DNA of 64,000 bases from Arthrobacter sp. OAP107. Its GTDB lineage: Bacteria; Actinomycetota; Actinomycetes; Actinomycetales; Micrococcaceae. Of this stretch, positions 26,470-34,934 are shown piece by piece (position 1 is the stretch's first letter; the number at the start of each line of letters is the position of its first letter). The DNA is taken from contig NZ_JBEPOK010000001.1 in the NCBI RefSeq assembly GCF_040546765.1, forward strand, positions 744,001 through 808,000. Direction: 5' to 3'. The notes under the pieces are model-generated. The model was not told the origin of the DNA. It did no database searches and saw only the letters and a list, made by a program, of their open reading frames with translations. Made by a program: the position numbers and the translations under genes.

Positions 26470-26702
26470 GCCGGCCGCCCGACCGTCCGCCGCCGTCGAA
26501 CATGCGGCGCGCAAATGGTCCGGGGATGCCGGAACCCACGCGTCCCCGGACCGTTGGTGCGTCCGGGCCCAGGCGGGTGGCCGGTCCCAGCCTCGAAATA
26601 TCCCATTTCTGCAACATTCAAAATTTTTCTGTTACCTGAGTCACATGCAGGCTAGGGTTAGATCCGGTCGCAGCGTCGCGGCCGTGCATGAGGGGAGAAG
26701 TT

Positions 26703-27041
26703 TTGAACCAGAAGCTCAAGGTACTGGTCCGCGTGGACCTCGACTGCGGTGAAGCTCAGGTCGCCGCCCAGGGACACGTAACCGCCCAAAGCATCCAAGC
26801 TCTTTACGTCGTTATGAAGCGCGCCAACCACCTCCGTGAGGGCCTGCAGCTCGTCGTTGATGTCAGCCACGCCCGGGTCGAACCCGTCGCACTTGAACAG
26901 CTCCGGGAATGCTCCAAAACGCACCACCTGCCGCGTTCCATTGACCCGCAGCAGTCCGAATGCAATCTCCGCGTCCTGGGTCCCGCCGACGGCGGTATGG
27001 GTGGTGCAGCCGGCCGCTTCCCGGTGGCCGCGGCTGCTTGA
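26703..27041 (+). CDS. Small STAS-like protein, TTG start
   Basis: A 112-residue protein beginning LKVLVRVDLDCGEAQVAAQG. The strand-helix pattern (an N-terminal strand pair, then LQLVVDVSHARVEPVALEQL) resembles an anti-anti-sigma STAS fold, though without a clear phosphorylatable Ser motif. The TTG at 26703 is preferred because AGGGGAGAAG precedes it; an ATG 15 bp upstream lies within that site. It ends in a 20-bp hairpin shared with the convergent ctaD gene. Assignment is structural guesswork. Confidence 0.6.
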   Translation: MNQKLKVLVRVDLDCGEAQVAAQGHVTAQSIQALYVVMKRANHLREGLQLVVDVSHARVEPVALEQLRECSKTHHLPRSIDPQQSECNLRVLGPADGGMGGAAGRFPVAAAA

Positions 27042-27063
27042 GGGCTAATTAAGAGAACTGAAC

Positions 27064-27107
27064 ACACTGCGGCCCCGGACTCCCCAAGGAGTCCGGGGCC
27101 GCAGTGT
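27064..27107. terminator. Bidirectional terminator between the STAS-like gene and ctaD
   Basis: A perfect 20-bp stem starting ACACTGCGGCCCCGGACTCC with a CCAA loop; followed by TTAT on the plus side. One of the longest perfect hairpins in the window. Confidence 0.9.
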
Positions 27108-27150
27108 TATGCCGGAGTTCCCTCCGGGAGCCGGTAAGGGCTACGCCGGG

Positions 27151-28902
27151 CTACCTGTCCGGGTTCGGGTCCCGAACGTCGCGCTCGCCGATGTCCGCCG
27201 CGCCCAGAACCCCGGCTGCCGGCGAGTGCACGGCCTCGTGTTCGCGGACGCGCAACTCTGGATGGTGCAGGTCCAGGGCCGGGCGTTCGGAGCGGATGCG
27301 CGGCAGCGAGGTGAAGTTGTGCCGCGGCGGCGGGCAGGACGTGGCCCATTCCAGCGAGGCGCCGAAGCCCCAGGGATCGTCGACCTCAACCTTTTCCTTG
27401 CCGCGGGCCGTGATGAAGACGTTCCAGAAGAAGGGAATGAGCGAGGCGCCCAGCAGGAATGAACCAAAGGTGGAGAACTGGTTCATGGCTGTGAAGTTGT
27501 CCTGCGGCAGGTAGTCCGCGTAACGGCGGGGCATGCCTTCAACGCCGAGCCAGTGCTGGATCAGGAACGTGGCGTGGAAGCCCACCAGCAGCATCCAGAA
27601 GTGGATCTTGCCGAGCCGCTCGTTGAGCATCTTGCCCGTCCACTTCGGCCACCAGAAGTAGAAGCCGGCGAACATCGCGAACACCACGGTGCCGAACACC
27701 ACGTAATGGAAGTGGGCCACCACGAAGTAGGAGTCCGAGACGTGGAAGTCCAGCGGCGGGGAGGCCAGGATGATGCCGGTCAGGCCGCCGAAGAGGAACG
27801 TGATGAGGAATCCGATGGCCCACAGCATCGGGGTCTCGAAGGTCAGCGAGCCGCCCCACATGGTGCCGATCCAGTTGAAGAACTTCACGCCTGTCGGGAC
27901 CGCAATGAACATGGTCATGAGCGCAAAGAACGGCAGCAGCACCGAACCGGTGACATACATGTGGTGCGCCCAGACCGTGGCCGACAGGGCGGCGATGGCG
28001 ATGGTCGCGTACACCAGGCCCTTGTAGCCGAAGATCGGCTTGCGGCTGAAGACCGGGAAGATCTCGGACACAATGCCGAAGAACGGCAGTGCGATGATGT
28101 AAACCTCCGGATGCCCGAAGAACCAGAACAGGTGCTGGAACAATATCGCCCCGCCGTTTTCGGGGTCATAAATGTGGGCGCCGAAACGCCGGTCCGCGCC
28201 GATGGCGAAGAGGGCTGCGGCCAGCGGCGGGAAGGCCATGATTACCAGGACTGACGTGATGAAGACGTTCCAGGTGAAGATCGGCATGCGCCACATGGTC
28301 ATGCCGGGGGCGCGCATGCAGACCACAGTGGTGATGAAGTTGACCGCGCCCAGGATGGTGCCGAAACCGGACAGTGCCAGGCCGAAGACCCACAGGTCAC
28401 CGCCAATGCCCGGCGTGAACGTCGTGTTGTTGAGGGGCGCGTAGACCGTCCAGCCGAAGGAAGCGGATCCCTGCGGGGTGATGAAGCCCGATACCGCAAT
28501 CGTCGAGCCGAACAGGAAGAACCAGAAGGCCAGCGCGTTCAATCGCGGGAACGCGACGTCCGGCGCACCGATTTGCAAGGGCATGATCACGTTGGTGAAG
28601 CCGGCGAACAGCGGGGTGGCGAACATCAGGAGCATGACGGTGCCGTGCATCGTAAACAGCTGGTTGTATTGCTCCTTCGTCACCAGCACCTGCATGCCTG
28701 GTTCGAAGAGCTCGGCACGGATCAGCAACGCCATCACGCCGCCGAGGCAGAAGAACACGAAGGACGCGATCAGGTACATGTACCCGATGGTCTTGTGGTC
28801 CGTGGAGGTGATCCACTTGACCACCATGTTGCCTTTTTTGCGGGGCACCAGCAAGGGAGCCTCAGCGGTGGTGGTGGTTGCTGGTTGCTGATATGCGGTC
28901 AT
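27151..28902 (-). CDS. ctaD: Cytochrome c oxidase subunit I
   Basis: A 583-residue, 12-helix haem-copper oxidase subunit of the aa3 branch. Seen: [16 protein letters not shown], the low-spin haem ligand in [13 protein letters not shown], the CuB/Tyr motif [17 protein letters not shown], the paired His in WAHHMY, and [13 protein letters not shown] lies 9 bp before the ATG. Subunits II and III are not adjacent, as is usual in actinobacteria with a dispersed ctaD. The soluble tail after the [21 protein letters not shown] motif is about 60 residues long and Arg/His-rich. Confidence 0.97.
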   Translation of the reverse strand: MTAYQQPATTTTAEAPLLVPRKKGNMVVKWITSTDHKTIGYMYLIASFVFFCLGGVMALLIRAELFEPGMQVLVTKEQYNQLFTMHGTVMLLMFATPLFAGFTNVIMPLQIGAPDVAFPRLNALAFWFFLFGSTIAVSGFITPQGSASFGWTVYAPLNNTTFTPGIGGDLWVFGLALSGFGTILGAVNFITTVVCMRAPGMTMWRMPIFTWNVFITSVLVIMAFPPLAAALFAIGADRRFGAHIYDPENGGAILFQHLFWFFGHPEVYIIALPFFGIVSEIFPVFSRKPIFGYKGLVYATIAIAALSATVWAHHMYVTGSVLLPFFALMTMFIAVPTGVKFFNWIGTMWGGSLTFETPMLWAIGFLITFLFGGLTGIILASPPLDFHVSDSYFVVAHFHYVVFGTVVFAMFAGFYFWWPKWTGKMLNERLGKIHFWMLLVGFHATFLIQHWLGVEGMPRRYADYLPQDNFTAMNQFSTFGSFLLGASLIPFFWNVFITARGKEKVEVDDPWGFGASLEWATSCPPPRHNFTSLPRIRSERPALDLHHPELRVREHEAVHSPAAGVLGAADIGERDVRDPNPDR

Positions 28903-29032
28903 TGTCTGCCACTCCCCGGCATCGCGCTTCGACGCCCCGTATAGGGCGAGGGTGCCGGCCGGACCGTGAGCGGTTCACAGAACCGACGGCATCAGGATAG
29001 CGCCTGCGGCACCCCCGCAAAAGGTTTACTGG

Positions 29033-29497
29033 TTAATGGCCCGTGGCGGGACCGTGGACCCTCCGGGTGTCGCGGGACAGCAGCAGGGCGAGTCCGATCA
29101 TGCCAACGCCCAGCAGGAAGTGCAGCCAGTTGTCAGCCGTGTTGACCGGAACGAAGTTCGCCGCGGTCTCGTGGCCGATCAGCAGGCCGTAGATCCACAG
29201 GACCAGATAGATGACGCCGCCGTACAGCAGGTAGCTCCGTGCCTGGCCCGGCGTCCGTCCCATGAGCAGGCCGGCCACGCCGAAGAGCAGATGGACGATG
29301 TTGTGCAGGATGGATACCTGGAAGACGCCCAGAAGCAGGGCATCGGAGGCGGGCCCGGCCGTGCCGAGCGTCGCGTAGTTCGAGGTGATACCGGGAATGA
29401 ACCCCAGGATGCCGACGAGCACGAATACTGCCCCGACGGCTTGGGCGGCCCGTTGCAGCCGGGACCTTGCACCGGCCGCGCTGTCCATGGTGGTCAT
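29033..29497 (-). CDS. DUF4383 four-helix membrane protein
   Basis: A 154-residue membrane protein with four hydrophobic helices, starting AVGAVFVLVGILGFIPGIT, and the family marker HNIVHLLFGVAGLLMGR; NTADNWLHFLLGVGMIGLALL closes it. DUF4383 proteins are common stress-related membrane proteins of unknown activity in actinobacteria. The ATG at 29497 has AAGGAG nine bases upstream; longer reading is not supported. It follows the small type-I membrane protein at 29580 and may share its transcript. Confidence 0.9.
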   Translation of the reverse strand: MTTMDSAAGARSRLQRAAQAVGAVFVLVGILGFIPGITSNYATLGTAGPASDALLLGVFQVSILHNIVHLLFGVAGLLMGRTPGQARSYLLYGGVIYLVLWIYGLLIGHETAANFVPVNTADNWLHFLLGVGMIGLALLLSRDTRRVHGPATGH

Positions 29498-29579
29498 GGC
29501 GACAACTCCTTCAAGTGGAATTGGTGAAACGGGAACTGACTGTGTTGTGCCTTGTTGAGAAGCCCGTCTACGGCGCCGC

Positions 29580-29945
29580 CTAGACCACGGTTTTGTTTCC
29601 GCGGCGGCGTCGCCAGACAAAGACGATGAGGAGTGTGATGATAAGTACCGCCGCGATTACGTACGGGGCATATTCGAGGCGGTTTGTTTCCGACTCTTGC
29701 GGTTCACCCGTGCCTGGGTTGGCAGGAGGCTCGGACGGGGTTGCGGACGGGGAAGATGTTCCGGTGGGTGCCGGTGTACCGGCCGCAACGGACGTGCCCG
29801 CCTGAACCGGCACGAGGGCAGCCACCGGGACGGCGGTTGCTGCCGATGAGCCCGGCGCAGAGGCTGCATACGACGGCGCTGCGAGCCAGAACCCCGCACC
29901 GGCAAGGGCAAGTACGGCGGTGAAAGTAGCTAGCAATCTGCGCAT
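29580..29945 (-). CDS. Small secreted membrane-anchored protein
   Basis: A 121-residue protein: signal peptide of about 28 residues (LLATFTAVLALAGAGFWLAA, cleavage near SYA-A), a Thr/Pro/Ala-rich extracellular stalk, one membrane helix (APYVIAAVLIITLLIVFVW) and a short RRRRGNK cytoplasmic tail. This layout recalls sortase substrates, but no LPXTG-like motif precedes the helix. Function unknown. Its upstream region carries the composite AGTAAGCATGATTA/AAGTAC element at 29981. Confidence 0.75.
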   Translation of the reverse strand: MRRLLATFTAVLALAGAGFWLAAPSYAASAPGSSAATAVPVAALVPVQAGTSVAAGTPAPTGTSSPSATPSEPPANPGTGEPQESETNRLEYAPYVIAAVLIITLLIVFVWRRRRGNKTVV

Positions 29946-29980
29946 AGATTCTCCTGCAGTTGTCCAGTGCTGGCCTGAAT

Positions 29981-30020
29981 ATAGTAAGCATGATTAGTAT
30001 CTCAACATAAGTACCCTTTG
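29981..30020. promoter_or_regulatory. Composite ATAGTAAGCATGATTA + AAGTAC element
   Basis: ATAGTAAGCATGATTAGTAT at 29981-30000 is followed by ATAAGTACCCTT, with AAGTAC at 30009. The element at 46901 has the same two parts with the same 28-bp offset. It lies 36 bp before the minus-strand membrane-protein gene. Read toward that gene it ends CATGCTTACTAT, which could be a promoter -10 region of an alternative sigma factor or an operator. Confidence 0.6.
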
Positions 30021-30049
30021 CAATTTGTGCCAGTCTAAGAGGCGGTCTC

Positions 30050-31018
30050 GTGGGAAGCGGACAGGAAGTCCATGTCGGGGATCTTCAGGAGCTGATCTTT
30101 GCGCTGACACAGGACCAGTGGCAGCCGTCGGAGGCCAAGTACCGCATCAACGTCGCATACCGCGGACTGTCCTCGGATGACTACCCGCTCGAGACCGGCC
30201 TCGCCAGGCTGCAGGCTGAAGCCGCCGGGAGTTTGGAGCAGCACCTGCTGCGCAATTTCAAGAAGTACGCCCACCGGAATGCCACCCCCGGCGATTCGCT
30301 GTGGAATTGGCTGAGCGTCGCGCAGCATCACGGACTTCCCACCCGACTGCTCGACTGGACGTTTTCCCCGTACGTCGCACTTCACTTCGCCACCTCCAAT
30401 CCCCGGGGCTACGGCCGCCCCGGCGTGGTCTGGTGCGTTGACTATGTGGCGGCCCACGAGCTGCTGCCTGCGGGACTGCGCACGCACGTGGAGCCGCTGG
30501 GGCACGGCCTGTTCACCACCGAAATCCTCACGGCTGCCGCGGAATCGTTGGAAGGCTTTGATGAATACAGGTCCGACGACGGCGGCGGCGTCCCGCTGTT
30601 CTTCGAACCGCCGTCGCTGGATGACCGGATCGTCAACCAGTCGGCCGTTTTCTCGATCATGACGGATCCGGAGGCCTCGCTGGCGGACTGGCTTGGGGAG
30701 CACCCGGAGCTCTACCGCAAGGTGGTGTTTCCGGCTGAGCTGAAATGGGCCATCCGGAACCATCTTGACCAGGCCAATGTCACCGAACGCGTGCTGTTTC
30801 CCGGCCTCGACGGACTTTGCCGCTGGCTCGCCCGCTACTACGGCGACCGCCCGGAGCAGGCGTATCCTGACGCCCAGATCTCGCCCACCGAGGCCGCCGA
30901 ACCCGAGCCTGCTGATTCCGGCGCTGCGGCAACCGGCGTTCCGCCGGATGATGCCGAGCCGGAAGACGCTCAGAAGGAGATGAACTCCACCAGTTCGCCC
31001 ACCCGGTCCTCCGGGTAG
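30050..31018 (+). CDS. FRG domain-containing protein
   Basis: A 322-residue soluble protein. The FRG domain is seen at YRGLSSDDYPLETGL and in the diagnostic AQHHGLPTRLLDWTFSPYVA, continuing ALHFATSNPRG. FRG domains are of unknown activity and often found in mobile or defence contexts, though none adjoins here. The start is a GTG at 30050 behind AAGAGGCGG. The C-terminal 60 residues are acidic and low-complexity and overlap the 3' end of the convergent CBS gene by 49 bp. Confidence 0.85.
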   Translation: MGSGQEVHVGDLQELIFALTQDQWQPSEAKYRINVAYRGLSSDDYPLETGLARLQAEAAGSLEQHLLRNFKKYAHRNATPGDSLWNWLSVAQHHGLPTRLLDWTFSPYVALHFATSNPRGYGRPGVVWCVDYVAAHELLPAGLRTHVEPLGHGLFTTEILTAAAESLEGFDEYRSDDGGGVPLFFEPPSLDDRIVNQSAVFSIMTDPEASLADWLGEHPELYRKVVFPAELKWAIRNHLDQANVTERVLFPGLDGLCRWLARYYGDRPEQAYPDAQISPTEAAEPEPADSGAAATGVPPDDAEPEDAQKEMNSTSSPTRSSG

Positions 31019-31386
31019 TTCCGGGCGATGTCGGCCTGGCTGAGCATTCCGATCAGGTCGTGGCCGTCGATCACCGGCAGCCTCCTGACCTGGTGCTGCT
31101 GCATGGTCCTGATGGCTTCCTCGACGGTGTCATCGGCGCCGATGGTGACGGGTTTGCCCTGGGCGAGATCGCCGGCCTTGGTGCTCTTGGGGTCCCCGCC
31201 GTCGGCCAGGCAGCGGACCACGATGTCCCGGTCGGTGAGCATCCCCTTAAGCCGGTTGTCCTCGCCGCAGATCGGGAGGGAGCCGACGTCGAGATCCTTC
31301 ATCTTCCTGGCCGCCTGCTCAAGGGTTTCATTGACGCCGATGCACTCGGCGCCGCCGGTCATGATGTCGCGTGCCAGGATGGACAT
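30970..31386 (-). CDS. CBS-pair protein
   Basis: A 138-residue protein made of two CBS domains: ARDIMTGGAECIGVNETLEQ with GMLTDRDIVVRCLADG, then DDTVEEAIRTMQQHQVRRLP with IGMLSQADIARNY. Such stand-alone pairs bind adenosyl nucleotides and are induced in stationary or hypoxic phase in related bacteria (compare Hrp1 of Mycobacterium). GAGGAGA precedes the ATG at 31386. It is convergent with, and overlaps, the FRG gene. Confidence 0.93.
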   Translation of the reverse strand: MSILARDIMTGGAECIGVNETLEQAARKMKDLDVGSLPICGEDNRLKGMLTDRDIVVRCLADGGDPKSTKAGDLAQGKPVTIGADDTVEEAIRTMQQHQVRRLPVIDGHDLIGMLSQADIARNYPEDRVGELVEFISF

Positions 31387-31476
31387 TGCCGCTCTCCTCA
31401 CCTTCAGTGCGTGCTTGTACGACGGCGGGCTGCCGCCACTCCCCGCCCTCCTCCCGATCAGTCAGAGGGATCTCGT

Positions 31477-31899
31477 TCAGTCGGGCACTTCCATTTGGAA
31501 TCCGCAGCCGCAGCGCAGCAGCCGGGTGGGCAGGTGCACGTCGTGGATGGTGCGGTGCCTGCCGAGCTCTGTGCCATAGATGCTGCTGGTACCTGCGCTG
31601 ACCGATGCCATCGGAGTGCCGCAGTGGAAGTACTCGCCGCCGAACTGCAGCACTCCCATCACCTGGCCGTGGCGGTTGAGGACGCCTGCCACATCGTGGA
31701 CGCCCGCCGGGTGGGCATAGAACTGATCGCATTCCACGCAGGTGTAGGAGACGTCCACCATCCCGTCCCTGGGGGGATGAAGGGCCTCAATGGATTCAAC
31801 GATCAGGTGTTCATCCGTCTGGCACTGGTAACACCACAAGGGGTCGCCGGAGGGACGCTGCGCTTCGCCGGGAAGGTGGGCGTTGGAGATGGTCGTCAT
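31477..31899 (-). CDS. Cys-rich CGFQME-family protein
   Basis: A 140-residue soluble protein with a probable zinc site: CYQC, TCVEC, HCG and the terminal RCGCGFQMEVPD. The protein at 52862 has the same layout (CTNC, TCSRC, HCG, RCTCGFQMELPE), so these are paralogues of an unnamed family. The middle block QVMGVLQFGGEYFHCGTPM is also shared. AGGAG lies seven bases before the ATG. Role unknown; Zn or nucleic-acid binding is possible. Monocistronic, 90 bp upstream of the CBS gene on the same strand. Confidence 0.75.
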   Translation of the reverse strand: MTTISNAHLPGEAQRPSGDPLWCYQCQTDEHLIVESIEALHPPRDGMVDVSYTCVECDQFYAHPAGVHDVAGVLNRHGQVMGVLQFGGEYFHCGTPMASVSAGTSSIYGTELGRHRTIHDVHLPTRLLRCGCGFQMEVPD

Positions 31900-32101
31900 T
31901 GACGTGCTCCTGGATAGGGGGCATCGGCGCCCTGCTGCTTGAGCTCAATCCCACGCTTAAAATACTCCCGGCCGGATGCGGCAAGCAATAGCACCCCCAC
32001 CGTACGGGGACGCCGCCGAGCAGCGGCCGGCCGCCGTCGTAAGTCCCCGAATCGATGCCTTTGGGGGCAGGAAGTTGAGGGAAAAAACCGCGGCGGAAGC
32101 C

Positions 32102-32130
32102 TTGTGGCGGGGTGCGGCCGGTGCTATAAA
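32102..32130 (+). promoter_or_regulatory. Sigma-70-like promoter in a 588-bp gene-free stretch
   Basis: TTGTGG at 32102-32107 and TATAAA at 32125-32130 with an optimal 17-bp spacer. It is the best promoter-like sequence between 31900 and 32487 and would start RNA near 32137, about 350 bp before the next gene. Confidence 0.55.
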
Positions 32131-32136
32131 ACATCT

Positions 32137-32312
32137 ACAGCCAGCCGATGCGGCTGGCGGTGCACGGGAGGACCCGGGGCTTCAATTTGGCTGCCAGAAG
32201 GGGCGGTTAGCCCGGGAGCACGCCACCGCGCCAAACAGCGCACGGCAGCAGCATCCGCTCCTCTCGCGGACGGTCTCCGGCTCAACGAGCGGAGGCCGTC
32301 CCTTCATGTTTC
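32137..32312 (+). ncRNA. Candidate structured small RNA or long 5' leader
   Basis: Downstream of the promoter at 32102 lie a 7-bp hairpin (GCCAGCC-GATGC-GGCTGGC, 32141-32159) and, at about 32267-32300, a strong hairpin (GGACGGTCTCCGGCTC pairing with GAGCGGAGGCCGTCC) followed by a weak T-containing run. The roughly 175-nt region has no credible reading frame. It could be a stand-alone small RNA or the leader of the solute-binding gene at 32488. No known riboswitch, 4.5S or RNase P core was recognised. Confidence 0.4.
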
Positions 32313-32487
32313 CCCCTTAGTCGTCGCGGCCGATGCCAGGGGCGAGCGGGCCGGCCCTGCAGTCCACGCGGCCTGCTGACAGCCCGGCACCGATTGGCTA
32401 CGCTTGTTCCACAGGTCTCCTAGCTGTACGCGGGGTTTGACGCCTTGCGTACTCCGTACTGCGGACACGGTATGGCAGGAGCGCCAC

Positions 32488-33906
32488 GTGAATGGGACCA
32501 GAGGCCAGGTCAGGGCGGGCGTTCTAGCGGCGGTGTCCCTGGCAGCGGCCCTCCTGGTGTCCTGCACGCCCGGCAACGGCCAGCCACCCGCGCCCACACA
32601 GGACATCGACCACCACAACATCACCGTCTGGACCATGGAGACGCTCCCGGACCGGATGGCCAAGCTTCGCCTCGTAATCGAGGATTTCACCGCGGCCACA
32701 GGAGTTAGCGCCGACCTGGTCGGTGTTCCTCCGCACCGCTTCAACCAGGTCATGACGTCCTCGGCTGCCTCCGGAGACCTTCCGGACGTGATGGCTTCCT
32801 TGTCGCTGGGACAGGTCCGGACCATGGCGACTTCCGGCCACATCGACTACAAGACAAATGCGGCCATCGTGCAAAGCCTGGGCGAGCAAACGTGGGCCGC
32901 GCGGTCACTCGAACTGACACGCGACAACGGCCGGCAGCTGGCCGTGCCGGGTTCCGCATGGCACCAGCTGATCTACTACCGCAAGGACCTCTTCGCCCAA
33001 GCCGGGTTGGAGGCACCCCGGACGTATGCGGACATCGTTGCCGCGGCCGGGAAGCTGGATTCACCGGAGCTGGCGGGAATTGTTGCGGCCAACAAGGCCG
33101 GCCAGACATTCACGCAGCAGTCCTTTGAGCACATTGCGCTGGGAAACGGCTGCGAGATGGTGGATCCCAAGGGCGTCGTCGTGTTCGACAGTCCCCAGTG
33201 CGTTGCGGCGCTCAGCTTCTACCGCGACCTGCTCAAAAACTATTCCGTGCCGGGCATACAAGACATCGATACGGTCCGGTCCGCCTACTTCGCCGGGAAG
33301 GCTGCCATGGCCGTCTGGCCGACGAACATGCTGGACGAGCTGGCCGGCACCCGGACCGATGCGCGGCCCAGCTGCCCCGAATGCGCCGACGACCCGCTGT
33401 TCCTGGCGCGGAACACCGGAGTTGTGGCTGGCCTCCAGGGGCCGGACGGGCAACGGCCGGCACACTTCGGCGAAGTGATGTCGTGGACGGTGACGGCTGA
33501 TTCCGACGCCGAACCCGCACGCCGCTTCGTGGAGTACTTCCTGACCGACGGCTATGCCGACTGGCTCGCGATTGCCCCGGAGGAGCGCGTGCCGGTGCGC
33601 TCGGGCAGCACTGCGAAGCCGGCCGAGTATGCGGAGGCCTGGATGTCCGCCCCCGTGGCCAACGGCAGGACAGAGCAACTCAACAGCGTCTATGCCAAGG
33701 ATGACCTCTCCACCCTGCTGCAGGCATCCCATGACCTGAAGCACTGGGGGATTGCCCGGGGCCTCGGCGACCTTGCCGGAGCTGCGCTGGCTGAGCTGCC
33801 CATCGCCAGGGCGGTCAGCGACGTCGCAGCGGGCCGCGCCCAGCCGGAGGGCGCAGTTACGAAGGCCGCCGCGTCGCTGCGTTCCATCCTGAAGTCGCTC
33901 AAGTGA
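32488..33906 (+). CDS. Extracellular solute-binding lipoprotein (ABC importer, family 1)
   Basis: A 472-residue lipoprotein: signal peptide with lipobox LLVSC, then a type-I periplasmic-binding fold (ITVWTMETLPDRMAKLRLVI at the start of lobe 1, and LIYYRKDLFAQAGLEAPRTY). It should bind a sugar or related solute at the outer membrane-leaflet face. The GTG at 32488 is set by AGGAG seven bases upstream. No permease or ATPase gene is next to it, so it either docks with a transporter elsewhere or has become a sensor. The candidate RNA lies upstream. Confidence 0.88.
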   Translation: MNGTRGQVRAGVLAAVSLAAALLVSCTPGNGQPPAPTQDIDHHNITVWTMETLPDRMAKLRLVIEDFTAATGVSADLVGVPPHRFNQVMTSSAASGDLPDVMASLSLGQVRTMATSGHIDYKTNAAIVQSLGEQTWAARSLELTRDNGRQLAVPGSAWHQLIYYRKDLFAQAGLEAPRTYADIVAAAGKLDSPELAGIVAANKAGQTFTQQSFEHIALGNGCEMVDPKGVVVFDSPQCVAALSFYRDLLKNYSVPGIQDIDTVRSAYFAGKAAMAVWPTNMLDELAGTRTDARPSCPECADDPLFLARNTGVVAGLQGPDGQRPAHFGEVMSWTVTADSDAEPARRFVEYFLTDGYADWLAIAPEERVPVRSGSTAKPAEYAEAWMSAPVANGRTEQLNSVYAKDDLSTLLQASHDLKHWGIARGLGDLAGAALAELPIARAVSDVAAGRAQPEGAVTKAAASLRSILKSLK

Positions 33907-33935
33907 GCCGCTGGTTGAGCCTGGGGCCAACCGAC

Positions 33936-34934
33936 CTACGTGCCCAGTTCCATCATGAGCGGCGGCAGTTCGTCGGCCAGTTCCCGCGCCAGGTAGCCGA
34001 GGCTGCCCACCCGGCTTGCGAGCCTGTCGCCCGCCGCTGCGTGAAGGTGGGTGCCCCAGCAGGCGGCCTGGGCATCGCTGGTTCCCCGTGCCCGGAGCCC
34101 GGCGATTGCGCCGGCAAGAATGTCCCCGCTACCGGAAGTTCCCAGCCCGCCGTAGCCGGTGGTGATTTCCCAATGGTCTCCAGTGTCCGGGAAATCAGCG
34201 GCGGGGGAGCCGCCGTCGGGAGAACCGCCGTCGGGATTGCCCACGGCGCGTGGCCCGGCAATCACGCCCTGGCAGCTCACCACGGCGCGGTACTTTGCGG
34301 CGAGTTCGACGACGTCGGCCGCCAAATCCCCGGTGTCCCGTCCGAGCAGGATCGCGGCCTCGGTGGGGTTCGGCGTGAGGATCAGCCGGCCCGCCCACGG
34401 CACCAGCTCATCAGCCAGCCGGGGGAGGGCGCCCAATGCATAGGCATCGAGCAACACAGTCGGACCAGTACCCTGGCCCGGATCCCGTGTGGACTCATGC
34501 TGCAGCAATCCACGGAGCAGCGCCTCGGTCTGCCCGATGTCGTCCAGGCCGGGGCCGACCAGCACGGAATCTGCAGCATCGAAGTCCGGCAGCAGCTTCT
34601 CGAGCCCGGCGTCACCCACGGAACCGCCCGTGGACTGGGGCAGCCCGATCACCCCCGCTTCCGGCAGCGTCACGGCCAGCTGGACGGCCACCGATTCCGC
34701 CACGGCCAGGGTCACCCGGCCCGCTCCGGCGCGAAGTGCGGCTGTGCCGGCGAGCAGCGCGGCACCCGGTGTGCGCCGGCCGCCTCCGATGACCAGCACC
34801 GCGCCGCGGGAGTATTTGTCAGACCCTGCCGAGGGCAGCGGCCAGCCACGCAGGAGCGTCGGCGTGATCAGGGTGGCGGCAGTCTTGGCGGAGTCGTCGG
34901 CGGCAGTGTCAGTGGGCTCAGCGCGGGTGGACAT
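33936..34934 (-). CDS. nnrD: ADP-dependent (S)-NAD(P)H-hydrate dehydratase
   Basis: A 332-residue ribokinase-fold enzyme that repairs hydrated NAD(P)H. Seen: KYSRGAVLVIGGG, the VLVGPGL motif, ILTPNPTEAAIL and the catalytic/nucleotide motif GLGTSGSGDILAGAIAGL. The epimerase half (NnrE) is not fused here. An unusual Gly/Asp/Ser/Pro insert (GNPDGGSPDGGSPAADFPD) sits before the active-site strand. The ATG at 34934 (GGGGAC upstream) overlaps the previous gene by 17 bp; an ATG at 34949 is possible. Operon with the histidine phosphatase. Confidence 0.9.
   Translation of the reverse strand: MSTRAEPTDTAADDSAKTAATLITPTLLRGWPLPSAGSDKYSRGAVLVIGGGRRTPGAALLAGTAALRAGAGRVTLAVAESVAVQLAVTLPEAGVIGLPQSTGGSVGDAGLEKLLPDFDAADSVLVGPGLDDIGQTEALLRGLLQHESTRDPGQGTGPTVLLDAYALGALPRLADELVPWAGRLILTPNPTEAAILLGRDTGDLAADVVELAAKYRAVVSCQGVIAGPRAVGNPDGGSPDGGSPAADFPDTGDHWEITTGYGGLGTSGSGDILAGAIAGLRARGTSDAQAACWGTHLHAAAGDRLASRVGSLGYLARELADELPPLMMELGT

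Noticed and set aside
32137..32312. Known riboswitch or housekeeping RNA (cobalamin, TPP, c-di-AMP, SRP RNA, RNase P, tmRNA)
   Set aside because: None of the conserved core sequences that I know for these RNAs is present; kept only as an unnamed candidate.
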